Assembly (NCBI GenBank): GCA_007116195.1
Contig: SKIX01000261.1
Location: forward strand, 1-6,843
DNA: 6,843 nt
Direction of reading: 5' to 3'
DNA from: Marinospirillum sp.
GTDB taxonomy: Bacteria; Pseudomonadota; Gammaproteobacteria; Pseudomonadales; Halomonadaceae
Under the pieces are notes generated by a model. The model was not told where the DNA came from. It did no database searches and saw nothing but the letters and a program-made list of their open reading frames with translations. Both the position numbers and the translations under genes were made by a program. Shown piece by piece: positions 1-5,992 of this stretch. Within the stretch, counting starts at the first letter, position 1; every line of letters starts with the position of its first letter.

Positions 1-136
<136 letters not shown>

Positions 137-171
137 TTAGGGTTATGTTTTGCAGTCTAACCCAGACACAA

Positions 172-189
172 TTCAAGCGCACGTTTGAA
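172..189. promoter_or_regulatory. PsrA-like operator upstream of fadH
   Basis: Read on the minus strand this is TTCAAAC-GTGC-GCTTGAA, a 7-4-7 inverted repeat with one mismatch. It resembles the (G/C)AAAC...GTTT(G/C) palindrome recalled for PsrA, the TetR-family fatty-acid-responsive repressor of Pseudomonas and relatives. It lies about 60 bases before the fadH start. On the minus strand its end overlaps a possible -35 hexamer, TTGAAT (176-171), for which I find no convincing -10. The dyad is seen directly; the regulator is inferred from resemblance and from the function of fadH. Confidence 0.5.
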
Positions 190-229
190 ACTCTTGTTGG
201 AGTGACTCGTCAGTTTTAAAAACCAACGC

Positions 230-255
230 AAAAAAATCAGAAACCAGAAGTTTCT
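230..255 (-). terminator. Probable weak intrinsic terminator of the tRNA operon
   Basis: On the minus strand, downstream of the last tRNA gene, AGAAAC (255-250) can pair with GTTTCT (244-239) around a 5-base loop. Two bases later comes a run of seven T (236-230). The stem is short and AT-rich, so it is a weak terminator. Its position between the last tRNA and the fadH regulatory region supports it. Confidence 0.45.
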
Positions 256-280
256 AATTAGAATAAAAAAAGAGTATTTA

Positions 281-356
281 TGGTGGGTGGTACTGGGTTC
301 GAACCAGTGACCCCCAGCTTGTAAGGCTGGTGCTCTCCCAACTGAGCTAACCACCC
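281..356 (-). tRNA. tRNA-Val (anticodon TAC), copy 1
   Basis: A 76-base cloverleaf on the minus strand. The acceptor stem is GGGTGGT/ACCACCC, the discriminator is A, and CCA is encoded (283-281). The anticodon arm is CCAGC-CTTACAA-GCTGG, giving anticodon TAC, which decodes GTA and other valine codons. The T arm is ACTGG-TTCGAAC-CCAGT. This is the last gene of a four-tRNA minus-strand operon, 16 bases beyond the neighbouring tRNA-Asp. It differs from the other Val copy only at acceptor pair 4:69 (T-A here, C-G there). Confidence 0.97.
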
Positions 357-372
357 TGGCAGGATTCAGCAA

Positions 373-449
373 TGGCGGACCGGACGGGACTCGAACCCGC
401 GACCTCCGGCGTGACAGGCCGGCATTCTAACCAACTGAACTACCGGTCC
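373..449 (-). tRNA. tRNA-Asp (anticodon GTC), copy 1
   Basis: A 77-base cloverleaf on the minus strand. The acceptor stem is GGACCGG/CCGGTCC, the discriminator is G, and CCA is encoded. The anticodon arm is CCGGC-CTGTCAC-GCCGG, giving anticodon GTC for aspartate. The T arm contains GGTTCGAGTCC. It is identical to the second Asp copy over its whole length and for four bases beyond (to 453). It is third in the Val-Asp-Asp-Val operon, 35 bases from the other Asp copy. Confidence 0.97.
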
Positions 450-484
450 GCATTAACTGATTAACTAGGTAAGGAGTACTGTAG

Positions 485-561
485 TGGCGGACCGGACGGG
501 ACTCGAACCCGCGACCTCCGGCGTGACAGGCCGGCATTCTAACCAACTGAACTACCGGTCC
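485..561 (-). tRNA. tRNA-Asp (anticodon GTC), copy 2
   Basis: An exact 77-base duplicate of the tRNA-Asp gene at 373-449, with the same acceptor stem, GTC anticodon, G discriminator and encoded CCA. It is second in the minus-strand operon, 30 bases after the first tRNA-Val. The 35-base spacer towards the other Asp copy (450-484) contains a short tandem ATTAACTG/ATTAACTA repeat of no obvious function. Confidence 0.97.
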
Positions 562-591
562 GCATACAGCAAAACTTGCCAGTTACATGAG

Positions 592-667
592 TGGTGGGCG
601 GTACTGGGTTCGAACCAGTGACCCCCAGCTTGTAAGGCTGGTGCTCTCCCAACTGAGCTAACCGCCC
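592..667 (-). tRNA. tRNA-Val (anticodon TAC), copy 2, first in operon
   Basis: A 76-base cloverleaf on the minus strand with acceptor stem GGGCGGT/ACCGCCC, discriminator A, encoded CCA and anticodon TAC. It matches the copy at 281-356 except for two positions (599 and 664). These form one compensated acceptor base pair. It is the promoter-proximal gene of the tRNA operon, and its 5' end is about 9 bases from the predicted transcription start. Confidence 0.97.
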
Positions 668-682
668 CTCATGTGGCTGCGC

Positions 683-710
683 ATTCTACAGTCTTTTTCT
701 AAGCTGTCAA
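683..710 (-). promoter_or_regulatory. Sigma70-type promoter of the tRNA operon
   Basis: On the minus strand there is a perfect TTGACA -35 (710-705), a 16-base spacer, and TAGAAT as -10 (688-683). Transcription would start near 676, leaving a leader of under 10 bases before tRNA-Val. The sequence after the -10 is GCGCAGCC, a GC-rich discriminator of the kind known at stringently controlled stable-RNA promoters. The stretch behind the -35 (711-735) is almost all A/T and could act as an UP element. Confidence 0.85.
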
Positions 711-735
711 ACTTTTTTTCAAAGTTTTTTTTAAG

Positions 736-1007
736 CAGGGAATCAGCCAGTTGAAAAATTTGTTTTCGTTTCAGGAACTATTAACAACAAGCTGAACTCC
801 TACCCAGAAGATTACGTCAGGTTCTCTAGTCGCGGCAGCCTAACAACTGCCACTTTAGTCTAACAGCTTAAAAGACAGCTACAACTAACCCCTTGTTTAT
901 AAAGGATTTACCCCTTAAATCAATGCAGCTTATTTTCCTTTCCCTTATAAATCAGCACACTTAGGTTCAGGTCATCCTAGCGACTGAGTTAGAATGATCG
1001 CGATCCA
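736..1007. other. Non-coding gap between the divergent tRNA and cco units; short dyads only
   Basis: No credible gene is seen on either strand here. It contains a small hairpin GGCAG/CTGCC (834-851), a perfect 6-5-6 dyad GATTTA-CCCCT-TAAATC (905-921), and CCCTT-containing elements near 889, 911 and 942, two of them followed by AAATCA. It also contains the palindrome GATCGCGATC (996-1005) directly beside the FNR-like box. A weak alternative promoter for ccoN, TTCAGG (966-971) / 18 bases / TAGAAT (990-995), is possible. No function is shown for any of these. Confidence 0.5.
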
Positions 1008-1056
1008 TTGACATGTATCATGGCTGGGAAACCCCAGCTGCTGGAAACTTGGCGCT
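1008..1056 (+). promoter_or_regulatory. FNR/Anr-activated promoter of ccoNOQP
   Basis: TTGAC-ATGT-ATCAT at 1008-1021 matches the FNR/Anr consensus TTGAT-N4-ATCAA at 8 of 10 defined positions. A weak -10 candidate, GAAACT, lies at 1044-1049, exactly 22 bases after the box. That is the spacing of a class II site centred at -41.5, and it predicts a start near 1056 and a leader of about 39 bases. A poor -10 with no separate -35 is usual for activator-dependent promoters. Anr/FNR control of cco operons at low oxygen is well established in related bacteria. The box is seen directly; regulator identity and start site are inferred. Confidence 0.75.
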
Positions 1057-1094
1057 GGATTCTTCCAACTTAACTGCTGTAATGGGAACCTGAC

Positions 1095-2519
1095 ATGAGC
1101 ACAGCAATTGAACACCCTACTTATAACTACAAGGTGGTCAGGCAATTTGCCATCATGACTGTGGTCTGGGGTATCGTCGGCATGCTTGTCGGCGTCTGGA
1201 TCGCAGCCCAACTGGCTTGGCCTGCACTTAACTTTGACCTTCCTTGGACTAGCTTCGGACGTCTGCGTCCGCTGCACACCAATGCGGTAATCTTTGCATT
1301 TGGTGGTTCTGCCCTTTTTGCTACCTCCTACTATGTGGTGCAACGCACCTGTCAGGCGCGCCTTTTGTCTGATGGACTCGCTGCTTTCACTTTCTGGGGC
1401 TGGCAACTCGTTATCGTACTGGCAGCCATTACTCTGCCTCTGGGTTTCACTCAGGGTAAAGAGTATGCTGAGCTGATCTGGCCGATCGATATCCTGATTG
1501 CTGTGGTTTGGGTTACCTACGCAATCGTTTTCCTAGGTACCATTTATAAGCGCAAAACCTCCCACATTTATGTGGCTAACTGGTTCTTTGCTGCTTTCAT
1601 TTTGACCGTTGCCGTTCTTCACATCGTGAACAGCATGGCCATTCCGGTAACCTGGACCCTGTCTTATTCCATCTACTCAGGTGCCACGGATGCGATGGTG
1701 CAGTGGTGGTATGGTCACAACGCAGTAGGCTTCTTCCTGACTGCAGGTTTCTTGGGCATGATGTACTACTTCGTTCCCAAGCAGGCTGAACGTCCCGTTT
1801 ACTCTTACCGCCTCTCGATCGTTCACTTCTGGGCACTGATCTGTGTTTACATGTGGGCTGGCCCTCACCACCTGCATTACACTGCTCTGCCTGACTGGGC
1901 TCAGTCTTTGGGTATGGTGATGTCTCTGATTCTGCTAGCTCCTTCTTGGGGCGGTATGATCAACGGCATGATGACGCTATCGGGCGCTTGGCATAAACTG
2001 CGTACTGATCCTATTTTACGCTTCCTGGTGGTTTCTCTATCCTTCTATGGTATGTCGACCTTTGAAGGCCCGATGATGTCGATTAAGACAGTAAACGCTC
2101 TGTCTCACTACACGGACTGGACCATTGGTCACGTTCATGCCGGCGCTCTAGGCTGGGTAGCGATGATTACCATCGGTTCTATCTACCACCTGATTCCACG
2201 TTTGTTTAATCAAACCAAAATGTACTCAACCGGTTTGATTAATGTTCACTTCTGGCTATCCACTGTCGGCACCGTGCTTTACATCGCCTCCATGTGGGTT
2301 AACGGCATTATGCAAGGTCTGATGTGGCGTGCAATTAATGCTGACGGCACCCTGATGTACACCTTCATCGAATCAGTCGAAGCTAGCCACCCTGGCTATG
2401 TTGTTCGTCTGCTGGGTGGTCTTATGTGGCTCGTGGGTATGCTGCTGATGGCCTACAACGTTTACATGACTGTTAAAGACTCAGCTTCTGAAAAGAAAGC
2501 TGCAGCTCAAGCAGCCTAA
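1095..2519 (+). CDS. ccoN: cbb3-type cytochrome c oxidase subunit I (catalytic)
   Basis: Encodes 474 residues, the usual CcoN length. It is the inner-membrane catalytic subunit that reduces oxygen to water and pumps protons. It is highly hydrophobic throughout, consistent with the twelve helices of the family. Ligands are visible at the expected places: H61 and H348 for low-spin heme b, H346 for heme b3, and H208, H258 and H259 for CuB. Y252 is the cross-linked tyrosine characteristic of C-family oxidases. E324 in STFEG matches the conserved glutamate near the active site. These positions are one higher than recalled P. stutzeri numbering. The start has only a modest Shine-Dalgarno (GGGA, 1084-1087), but the N-terminus fits the family. 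It is the first gene of the structural operon, behind the FNR-like box. The C-terminal tail (463-474) is Lys/Ala-rich and likely cytoplasmic. Confidence 0.98.
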   Translation: MSTAIEHPTYNYKVVRQFAIMTVVWGIVGMLVGVWIAAQLAWPALNFDLPWTSFGRLRPLHTNAVIFAFGGSALFATSYYVVQRTCQARLLSDGLAAFTFWGWQLVIVLAAITLPLGFTQGKEYAELIWPIDILIAVVWVTYAIVFLGTIYKRKTSHIYVANWFFAAFILTVAVLHIVNSMAIPVTWTLSYSIYSGATDAMVQWWYGHNAVGFFLTAGFLGMMYYFVPKQAERPVYSYRLSIVHFWALICVYMWAGPHHLHYTALPDWAQSLGMVMSLILLAPSWGGMINGMMTLSGAWHKLRTDPILRFLVVSLSFYGMSTFEGPMMSIKTVNALSHYTDWTIGHVHAGALGWVAMITIGSIYHLIPRLFNQTKMYSTGLINVHFWLSTVGTVLYIASMWVNGIMQGLMWRAINADGTLMYTFIESVEASHPGYVVRLLGGLMWLVGMLLMAYNVYMTVKDSASEKKAAAQAA

Positions 2520-2536
2520 GCGGAGAGGTTATCTAG

Positions 2537-3142
2537 ATGAAACACGAAATAGTTGAAAAGAACGTCGGCCTCCTCTCAGTTCTGATCTTGGTTGTGATCA
2601 GCTTTGGTGGCCTGGCAGAAATCGTTCCCCTGTTCTTTCAGGATGAAACGACCAAGCCTGTTAAAGGGCTAAAGCCAGTTAATGCTCTAGAGCTGGAAGG
2701 TCGCGATATCTATATCCGTGAAGGCTGCTACACCTGCCACTCACAGATGATTCGCCCTTTCCGTGCTGAAACAGAGCGTTATGGCCACTACTCAGTTGCG
2801 GGTGAGTTTGTTTATGACCACCCCTTCCAGTGGGGCTCCAAGCGTACTGGGCCTGACCTGGCACGTGTTGGCGGCCGTTACAGTGATGATTGGCACTATG
2901 CTCACATGTACAACCCACGCGATGTTGTACCTGAGTCGATTATGCCTGCCTACCCCTGGCTGAACTACGCAACCATTGATGCCAGCGTTACTGCTCGCAA
3001 AATGGAACGCTTAAGAATGCTGGGTGTTCCCTACACCGATGAAGATATCGCTGGTGCCGCGGACAAGGTTCGTGGAAAAACCGAAATGGACGCCCTGGTT
3101 GCTTACTTGCAGCAACTCGGCACCGTCCTACAAGACAGGTAA
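2537..3142 (+). CDS. ccoO: cbb3-type cytochrome c oxidase subunit II (monoheme cytochrome c)
   Basis: Encodes 201 residues, a normal CcoO length. An N-terminal membrane anchor (about 10-32) is followed by a periplasmic cytochrome c domain. The heme-binding CYTCH motif is at 64-68, and M136 in [10 protein letters not shown] is the probable axial ligand. CcoO passes electrons from CcoP to the CcoN active site. The family signatures [15 protein letters not shown] and [22 protein letters not shown] are intact. A strong GGAGAGG Shine-Dalgarno (2522-2528) lies 8 bases before the ATG, and the gene starts 17 bases after the ccoN stop. No truncation or oddity is seen. Confidence 0.98.
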   Translation: MKHEIVEKNVGLLSVLILVVISFGGLAEIVPLFFQDETTKPVKGLKPVNALELEGRDIYIREGCYTCHSQMIRPFRAETERYGHYSVAGEFVYDHPFQWGSKRTGPDLARVGGRYSDDWHYAHMYNPRDVVPESIMPAYPWLNYATIDASVTARKMERLRMLGVPYTDEDIAGAADKVRGKTEMDALVAYLQQLGTVLQDR

Positions 3143-3146
3143 GGTT

Positions 3147-3347
3147 ATGGATATTAACGTTTTTCGTGGCCTAATGTCTGGTGTTTTGCTGTTTGCATTC
3201 CTCGGCATCGTTTTTTGGGCCTATAGCAAAAACCAGAAGAAGCCTTTCGACGAGGCGGCTAACCTGCCCTTCGCTGATGAAGACGAAAACGATAACAATC
3301 CTGACCAGGAATCTAGCTCGTCACTGGAGAAGAATAAGCATGAGTAG
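3147..3347 (+). CDS. ccoQ: cbb3-type oxidase small subunit CcoQ
   Basis: Encodes 66 residues. It begins MDINVFRGLMSGVLLFAFLGIVFWAYSKNQKK, with a single membrane helix (about 8-26) followed by a positively charged edge. The tail (33-66) is hydrophilic and strongly acidic, with a DEDENDNNPDQE stretch. This layout and position are typical of CcoQ (FixQ), which in other bacteria helps stabilise the complex or the CcoP interaction. It starts 4 bases after the ccoO stop, and its likely Shine-Dalgarno (AGG at 3137-3139) lies in the end of ccoO, suggesting coupled translation. The frame stays open upstream to an ATG at 3024, but that would put 41 codons inside ccoO. The ATG at 3147 fits the family. 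The end overlaps ccoP by 8 bases. Confidence 0.93.
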   Translation: MDINVFRGLMSGVLLFAFLGIVFWAYSKNQKKPFDEAANLPFADEDENDNNPDQESSSSLEKNKHE

Positions 3348-4332
3348 CCAAGCCATGAGTGGCTTCTGGAGCCTGTGGATCTCGGTCATTACACTAGGTG
3401 TAATTGCCTTCTGCTGGTGGCTCCTGTATGCCAACCGCAAAACCGATAAAGCGCCATCTGCTGATGGCACCGTTGAAACCACTGGCCACGCTGCCGATGG
3501 TATTGAAGAATATGATAACCCCCTGCCTCGCTGGTGGTTCATCATGTTCGTTATGACCATTATTTTTGGTCTCGCTTACCTGACTCTTTACCCTGGTTTG
3601 GGTAACTACAAGGGTCTGCTGGGCTGGACTTCAGCGGGTCAGTATCAAGATGAGAGGGAGCGCGCTGAAGCTGAGTTTGCCCCCATCTTTCAGGAGTTTG
3701 CCCAGTTCAGCGTTGAGGAGCTAGCGCAAAACCCTGAAGCTATGCAGGTTGCTGATCGCCTCTACCAGAATAACTGTGCTGTTTGTCATGGTTCTTCCGC
3801 TCAAGGTGGTTATGGTTTCCCCAACTTGACTGATAATGACTGGATGTATGGTGGTCAGCCAGAGCACCTGCGCGAGTCCATTATCTGGGGTCGGAGTGGC
3901 AACATGGTGGCCTACCAAAACATTCTTGGTGACCAAGGCATCGATAACATGACGCACTATGTTATGAAGCTTTCTGGTCTGGAGCATGATGCTGCCAAGG
4001 CTACTGAGGCTGAACCTCAATATATGGCGCAGTGTGTCGCCTGTCACGGCAACGACGGTCGTGGTAGTGCAGCTCATGGCCTCTATAGCATAGGTGCACC
4101 CAACTTAACCAACAACATCTGGCTTTACCAGCAACCTGGTCAAAGTGTTTATGATGCTGTTGCCATGACTCTGCGTCATGGCCGTAATGGTCACATGCCT
4201 GCTCAAGCCGGTTGGATTGACCATGGTGTTGAGTTGCCCAGCAACTTTCGCAGCCTGAGCCAGCAAGAACTTGCTGAACTGCTGCCCAGAGTTCATCTGA
4301 TCACTGCCTACATCTACAGCCTGAACCAATAA
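3340..4332 (+). CDS. ccoP: cbb3-type cytochrome c oxidase subunit III (diheme cytochrome c)
   Basis: Encodes 330 residues with ATG at 3340 (MSSQAMSGFWSLW), overlapping the ccoQ end by 8 bases. GGAG at 3326-3329 serves as Shine-Dalgarno. An open frame extends upstream to 3181, but that part is a ccoQ shadow. Two membrane helices (about 9-30 and 64-84) bracket the FixP N-terminal domain motif NPLPRWW (60-66). Two cytochrome c domains follow in the periplasm, with CAVCH at 146-150 and CVACH at 232-236. Likely axial methionines are M189 and M286 (HMPAQ). CcoP takes electrons from soluble or membrane cytochromes and passes them to CcoO. Two oddities are seen. The first methionine sits in NMVAY rather than the usual MPxW context. 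Between M286 and the C-terminal helix (VHLITAYIYSLNQ) there are about 20 more residues than I expect. Confidence 0.97.
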   Translation: MSSQAMSGFWSLWISVITLGVIAFCWWLLYANRKTDKAPSADGTVETTGHAADGIEEYDNPLPRWWFIMFVMTIIFGLAYLTLYPGLGNYKGLLGWTSAGQYQDERERAEAEFAPIFQEFAQFSVEELAQNPEAMQVADRLYQNNCAVCHGSSAQGGYGFPNLTDNDWMYGGQPEHLRESIIWGRSGNMVAYQNILGDQGIDNMTHYVMKLSGLEHDAAKATEAEPQYMAQCVACHGNDGRGSAAHGLYSIGAPNLTNNIWLYQQPGQSVYDAVAMTLRHGRNGHMPAQAGWIDHGVELPSNFRSLSQQELAELLPRVHLITAYIYSLNQ

Positions 4333-4351
4333 GGCTAGCTGATGCAAAACT

Positions 4352-4387
4352 GGGATGCGGCCGCAGGTCGCATCCCTTTTATATTTT
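4352..4387 (+). terminator. Intrinsic terminator of ccoNOQP
   Basis: GGGATGCG (4352-4359) pairs perfectly with CGCATCCC (4369-4376). The stem can be extended by GCC/GGT (one G-U pair) to 11 pairs around a GCA triloop. The T-rich tail TTTTATATTTTTAA begins at 4377. It starts 20 bases after the ccoP stop and separates the structural operon from ccoGH. Confidence 0.95.
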
Positions 4388-4486
4388 TAAGCGAGTAGAG
4401 TTCTGAGCAATTAAAGTTTTTTACTCCTACTCAGTTGCTGTTTTAAAACTGATTAGTAGTAAGACACTGCCTTTGAATGGCAAGAA

Positions 4487-4518
4487 CTAGACCAAGTTAT
4501 TACTTGCAATCTAGGTCT
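4487..4518. promoter_or_regulatory. Nested dyad in the ccoG upstream region
   Basis: A perfect 5-4-5 palindrome, CAAGT-TATT-ACTTG, lies at 4493-4506. It sits between longer, off-centre arms: CTAGA (4487-4491) with TCTAG (4510-4514), and AGACC (4489-4493) with GGTCT (4514-4518). The 14-base 5-4-5 geometry equals that of FNR-family sites, but the sequence does not match their consensus. It lies within the 159 bases between the ccoNOQP terminator and ccoG, where a promoter is needed. A weak TTGAAT (4473-4478) / 17 bases / GTTATT (4496-4501) promoter would overlap it. The function is unknown. Confidence 0.4.
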
Positions 4519-4546
4519 TAATTTTCACTTTTCTTGGTGCCCTAGC

Positions 4547-5992
4547 ATGACAGATCGAATTCCTAGCAAAGATGTTACCCCTAAGGATGCAGCTGCAAAC
4601 CGCAAGTCGCCGACCACGGGTGGCCCTCAGGGTGAGCTGTATGCCAGCAGGAAACATATTTATGTAAAACGAGCTCAAGGGCTATTTAATAAGCTGCGCA
4701 AACTAGCTAGCTGGGTTCTTTTAATTGGCTTTTACTTGGGTTCTTTTGTTCCCTATGGCGACCGTCAAGCGATTTGGTTTGACTTGCCCAGCCGCCAGTT
4801 TCATATCTTCGGCACCACCTTCTTCCCCCATGATTTTATGTTATTGGCTTGGCTGCTGATCATCCTGGCCTTTGTGTTGTTCTTTTTTACTAACCTGCTA
4901 GGACGAGTTTGGTGCGGCTATGCCTGCCCACAGTTTGTTTGGACCTGGCTGTTTATTTGGGTGGAGGAAAAAACAGAAGGCCAACCGAATAAGCGTAAAA
5001 AGCTGGATCAACAGGGTTGGAATGGTGAGAAGCTGCTGCGCAAAGGCAGCAAGCATGTCATTTGGATAGGTCTTGCGGTAGCCACAGCACTGGCTTTTGT
5101 CGGTTATTTCTCACCTATTCGCGACCTGCTGCCACGCGTGTTTAGTTTTGACCTGGGGCCTTGGGAAATTTTCTGGATCGGCTTCTTTACCTTCTTCACC
5201 TATTTATTTGCTGGCTGGTTGCGTGAGCAAGTCTGTATCTATATGTGCCCCTATGCTCGCTTCCAGGCCGTTATGTTTGATAAGGATACCCTGATTGTTT
5301 CTTATGACCCTAATCGTGGTGAGCCACGCGGGCCACGGAAGAAATCCACGGATCTAAAACAGGCTGAACTCGGTCACTGTATCGACTGTGACCTCTGTGT
5401 TCAGGTGTGCCCAGTAGGTATAGATATTCGCAATGGTTTACAGTATGAGTGTATTACTTGTGCTGCTTGTATTGATGCTTGCGACCAGGTGATGGACAAA
5501 ATGGAGTACCCTCGCGGCCTGGTACGTTACACTACAGAGGAAGAGCTGGCAGGCCGTAAAACCAAAATTCTACGTCCGCGCTTAATTGGCTACTTTACTG
5601 TGCTTATGGCCATGGTCATTGCCTTTAGCGTGGCGTTAAACCAGCGCGTTCCTATGGAAATGGAAGTTCAACGGGATCGTAATCAGCTATTCCGCATGAC
5701 CAGCGAGGGTCTTATTGAAAACAGCTACCGTTTAGGTATTACCAATATGCTCCAGGAAGAGCAAACCTTCCGCTTATCGCTCCAAGGTGCAGAGGGCCTA
5801 ACGCTGATCTCAGATGAGTTCTACACCCTGGGTGCCGGCGAAACTCGTCAGTTTTCTGTTCGGGTACAAGCTGATCCAACGAAACTTCCAAGCACCCCTG
5901 CAATCAATATAGAATTGCATGTTGAATCTGAATCCAACCCTGCGGTGAGCAGGTCGCGAGAATCACGCTTTATTTTGAGGTCGGCACGTTAA
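4547..5992 (+). CDS. ccoG: cbb3 oxidase assembly protein CcoG (FixG family), iron-sulfur copper-reducing protein
   Basis: Encodes 481 residues, full length for the family. It is an inner-membrane protein with about five helices (near 52-68, 95-115, 169-187, 207-225 and 345-364). Membrane-proximal cysteine motifs are VWCGYACPQ (C123, C127) and VCIYMCPYARFQ (C230, C234). Two ferredoxin-type 4Fe-4S clusters are seen as C278/C281/C284/C288 and C302/C305/C308/C312. An Ig-like C-terminal domain (about 370-481) corresponds to the FixG C-terminal family. CcoG has been characterised in Rhodobacter as a Cu(II)-reducing protein that supplies Cu(I) for cbb3 assembly. The ATG is preceded by no clear Shine-Dalgarno, but a stop (TAG 4542-4544) lies just upstream in another frame and no better start is seen. 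It begins a separate unit after the terminator and shares one base with ccoH. Confidence 0.96.
   Translation: MTDRIPSKDVTPKDAAANRKSPTTGGPQGELYASRKHIYVKRAQGLFNKLRKLASWVLLIGFYLGSFVPYGDRQAIWFDLPSRQFHIFGTTFFPHDFMLLAWLLIILAFVLFFFTNLLGRVWCGYACPQFVWTWLFIWVEEKTEGQPNKRKKLDQQGWNGEKLLRKGSKHVIWIGLAVATALAFVGYFSPIRDLLPRVFSFDLGPWEIFWIGFFTFFTYLFAGWLREQVCIYMCPYARFQAVMFDKDTLIVSYDPNRGEPRGPRKKSTDLKQAELGHCIDCDLCVQVCPVGIDIRNGLQYECITCAACIDACDQVMDKMEYPRGLVRYTTEEELAGRKTKILRPRLIGYFTVLMAMVIAFSVALNQRVPMEMEVQRDRNQLFRMTSEGLIENSYRLGITNMLQEEQTFRLSLQGAEGLTLISDEFYTLGAGETRQFSVRVQADPTKLPSTPAINIELHVESESNPAVSRSRESRFILRSAR

Noticed and set aside
157..372. A 71-codon open frame on the minus strand
   Set aside because: It reads through tRNA-Val, the terminator and the PsrA-like box. 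It is a shadow of RNA and regulatory sequence.
709..732. AAACTTT-TTTTC-AAAGTTT hairpin with a T-run, like a plus-strand terminator
   Set aside because: No plus-strand gene lies upstream to be terminated. The stretch is better explained as the AT-rich region behind the tRNA promoter.
910..923. ATCAA at 919-923 as half of a second FNR box
   Set aside because: The partner half-site at 910-914 reads ACCCC and does not match TTGAT.
923..964. A 13-codon open frame (MQLIFLSLINQHT) before ccoN
   Set aside because: No ribosome site, too short, and upstream of the predicted transcription start, so it is not expected in the ccoN leader.
1008..1013. TTGACA as the -35 element of the ccoN promoter
   Set aside because: No -10-like hexamer lies 16-18 bases downstream (the sequence there is GAACCCCAG). 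The same bases fit better as the left half of the FNR-like box.
972..1406. A 144-codon open frame on the minus strand across the ccoN start
   Set aside because: It lies opposite the strongly conserved 5' part of ccoN and the promoter region. Its product has no recognisable domain and a composition typical of an antisense shadow.
3181..3339. Longer N-terminus for CcoP starting at 3181
   Set aside because: The extra 53 residues are ccoQ read in another frame. MSSQAMSGFWSLW at 3340 is the family-like start with its own ribosome site.
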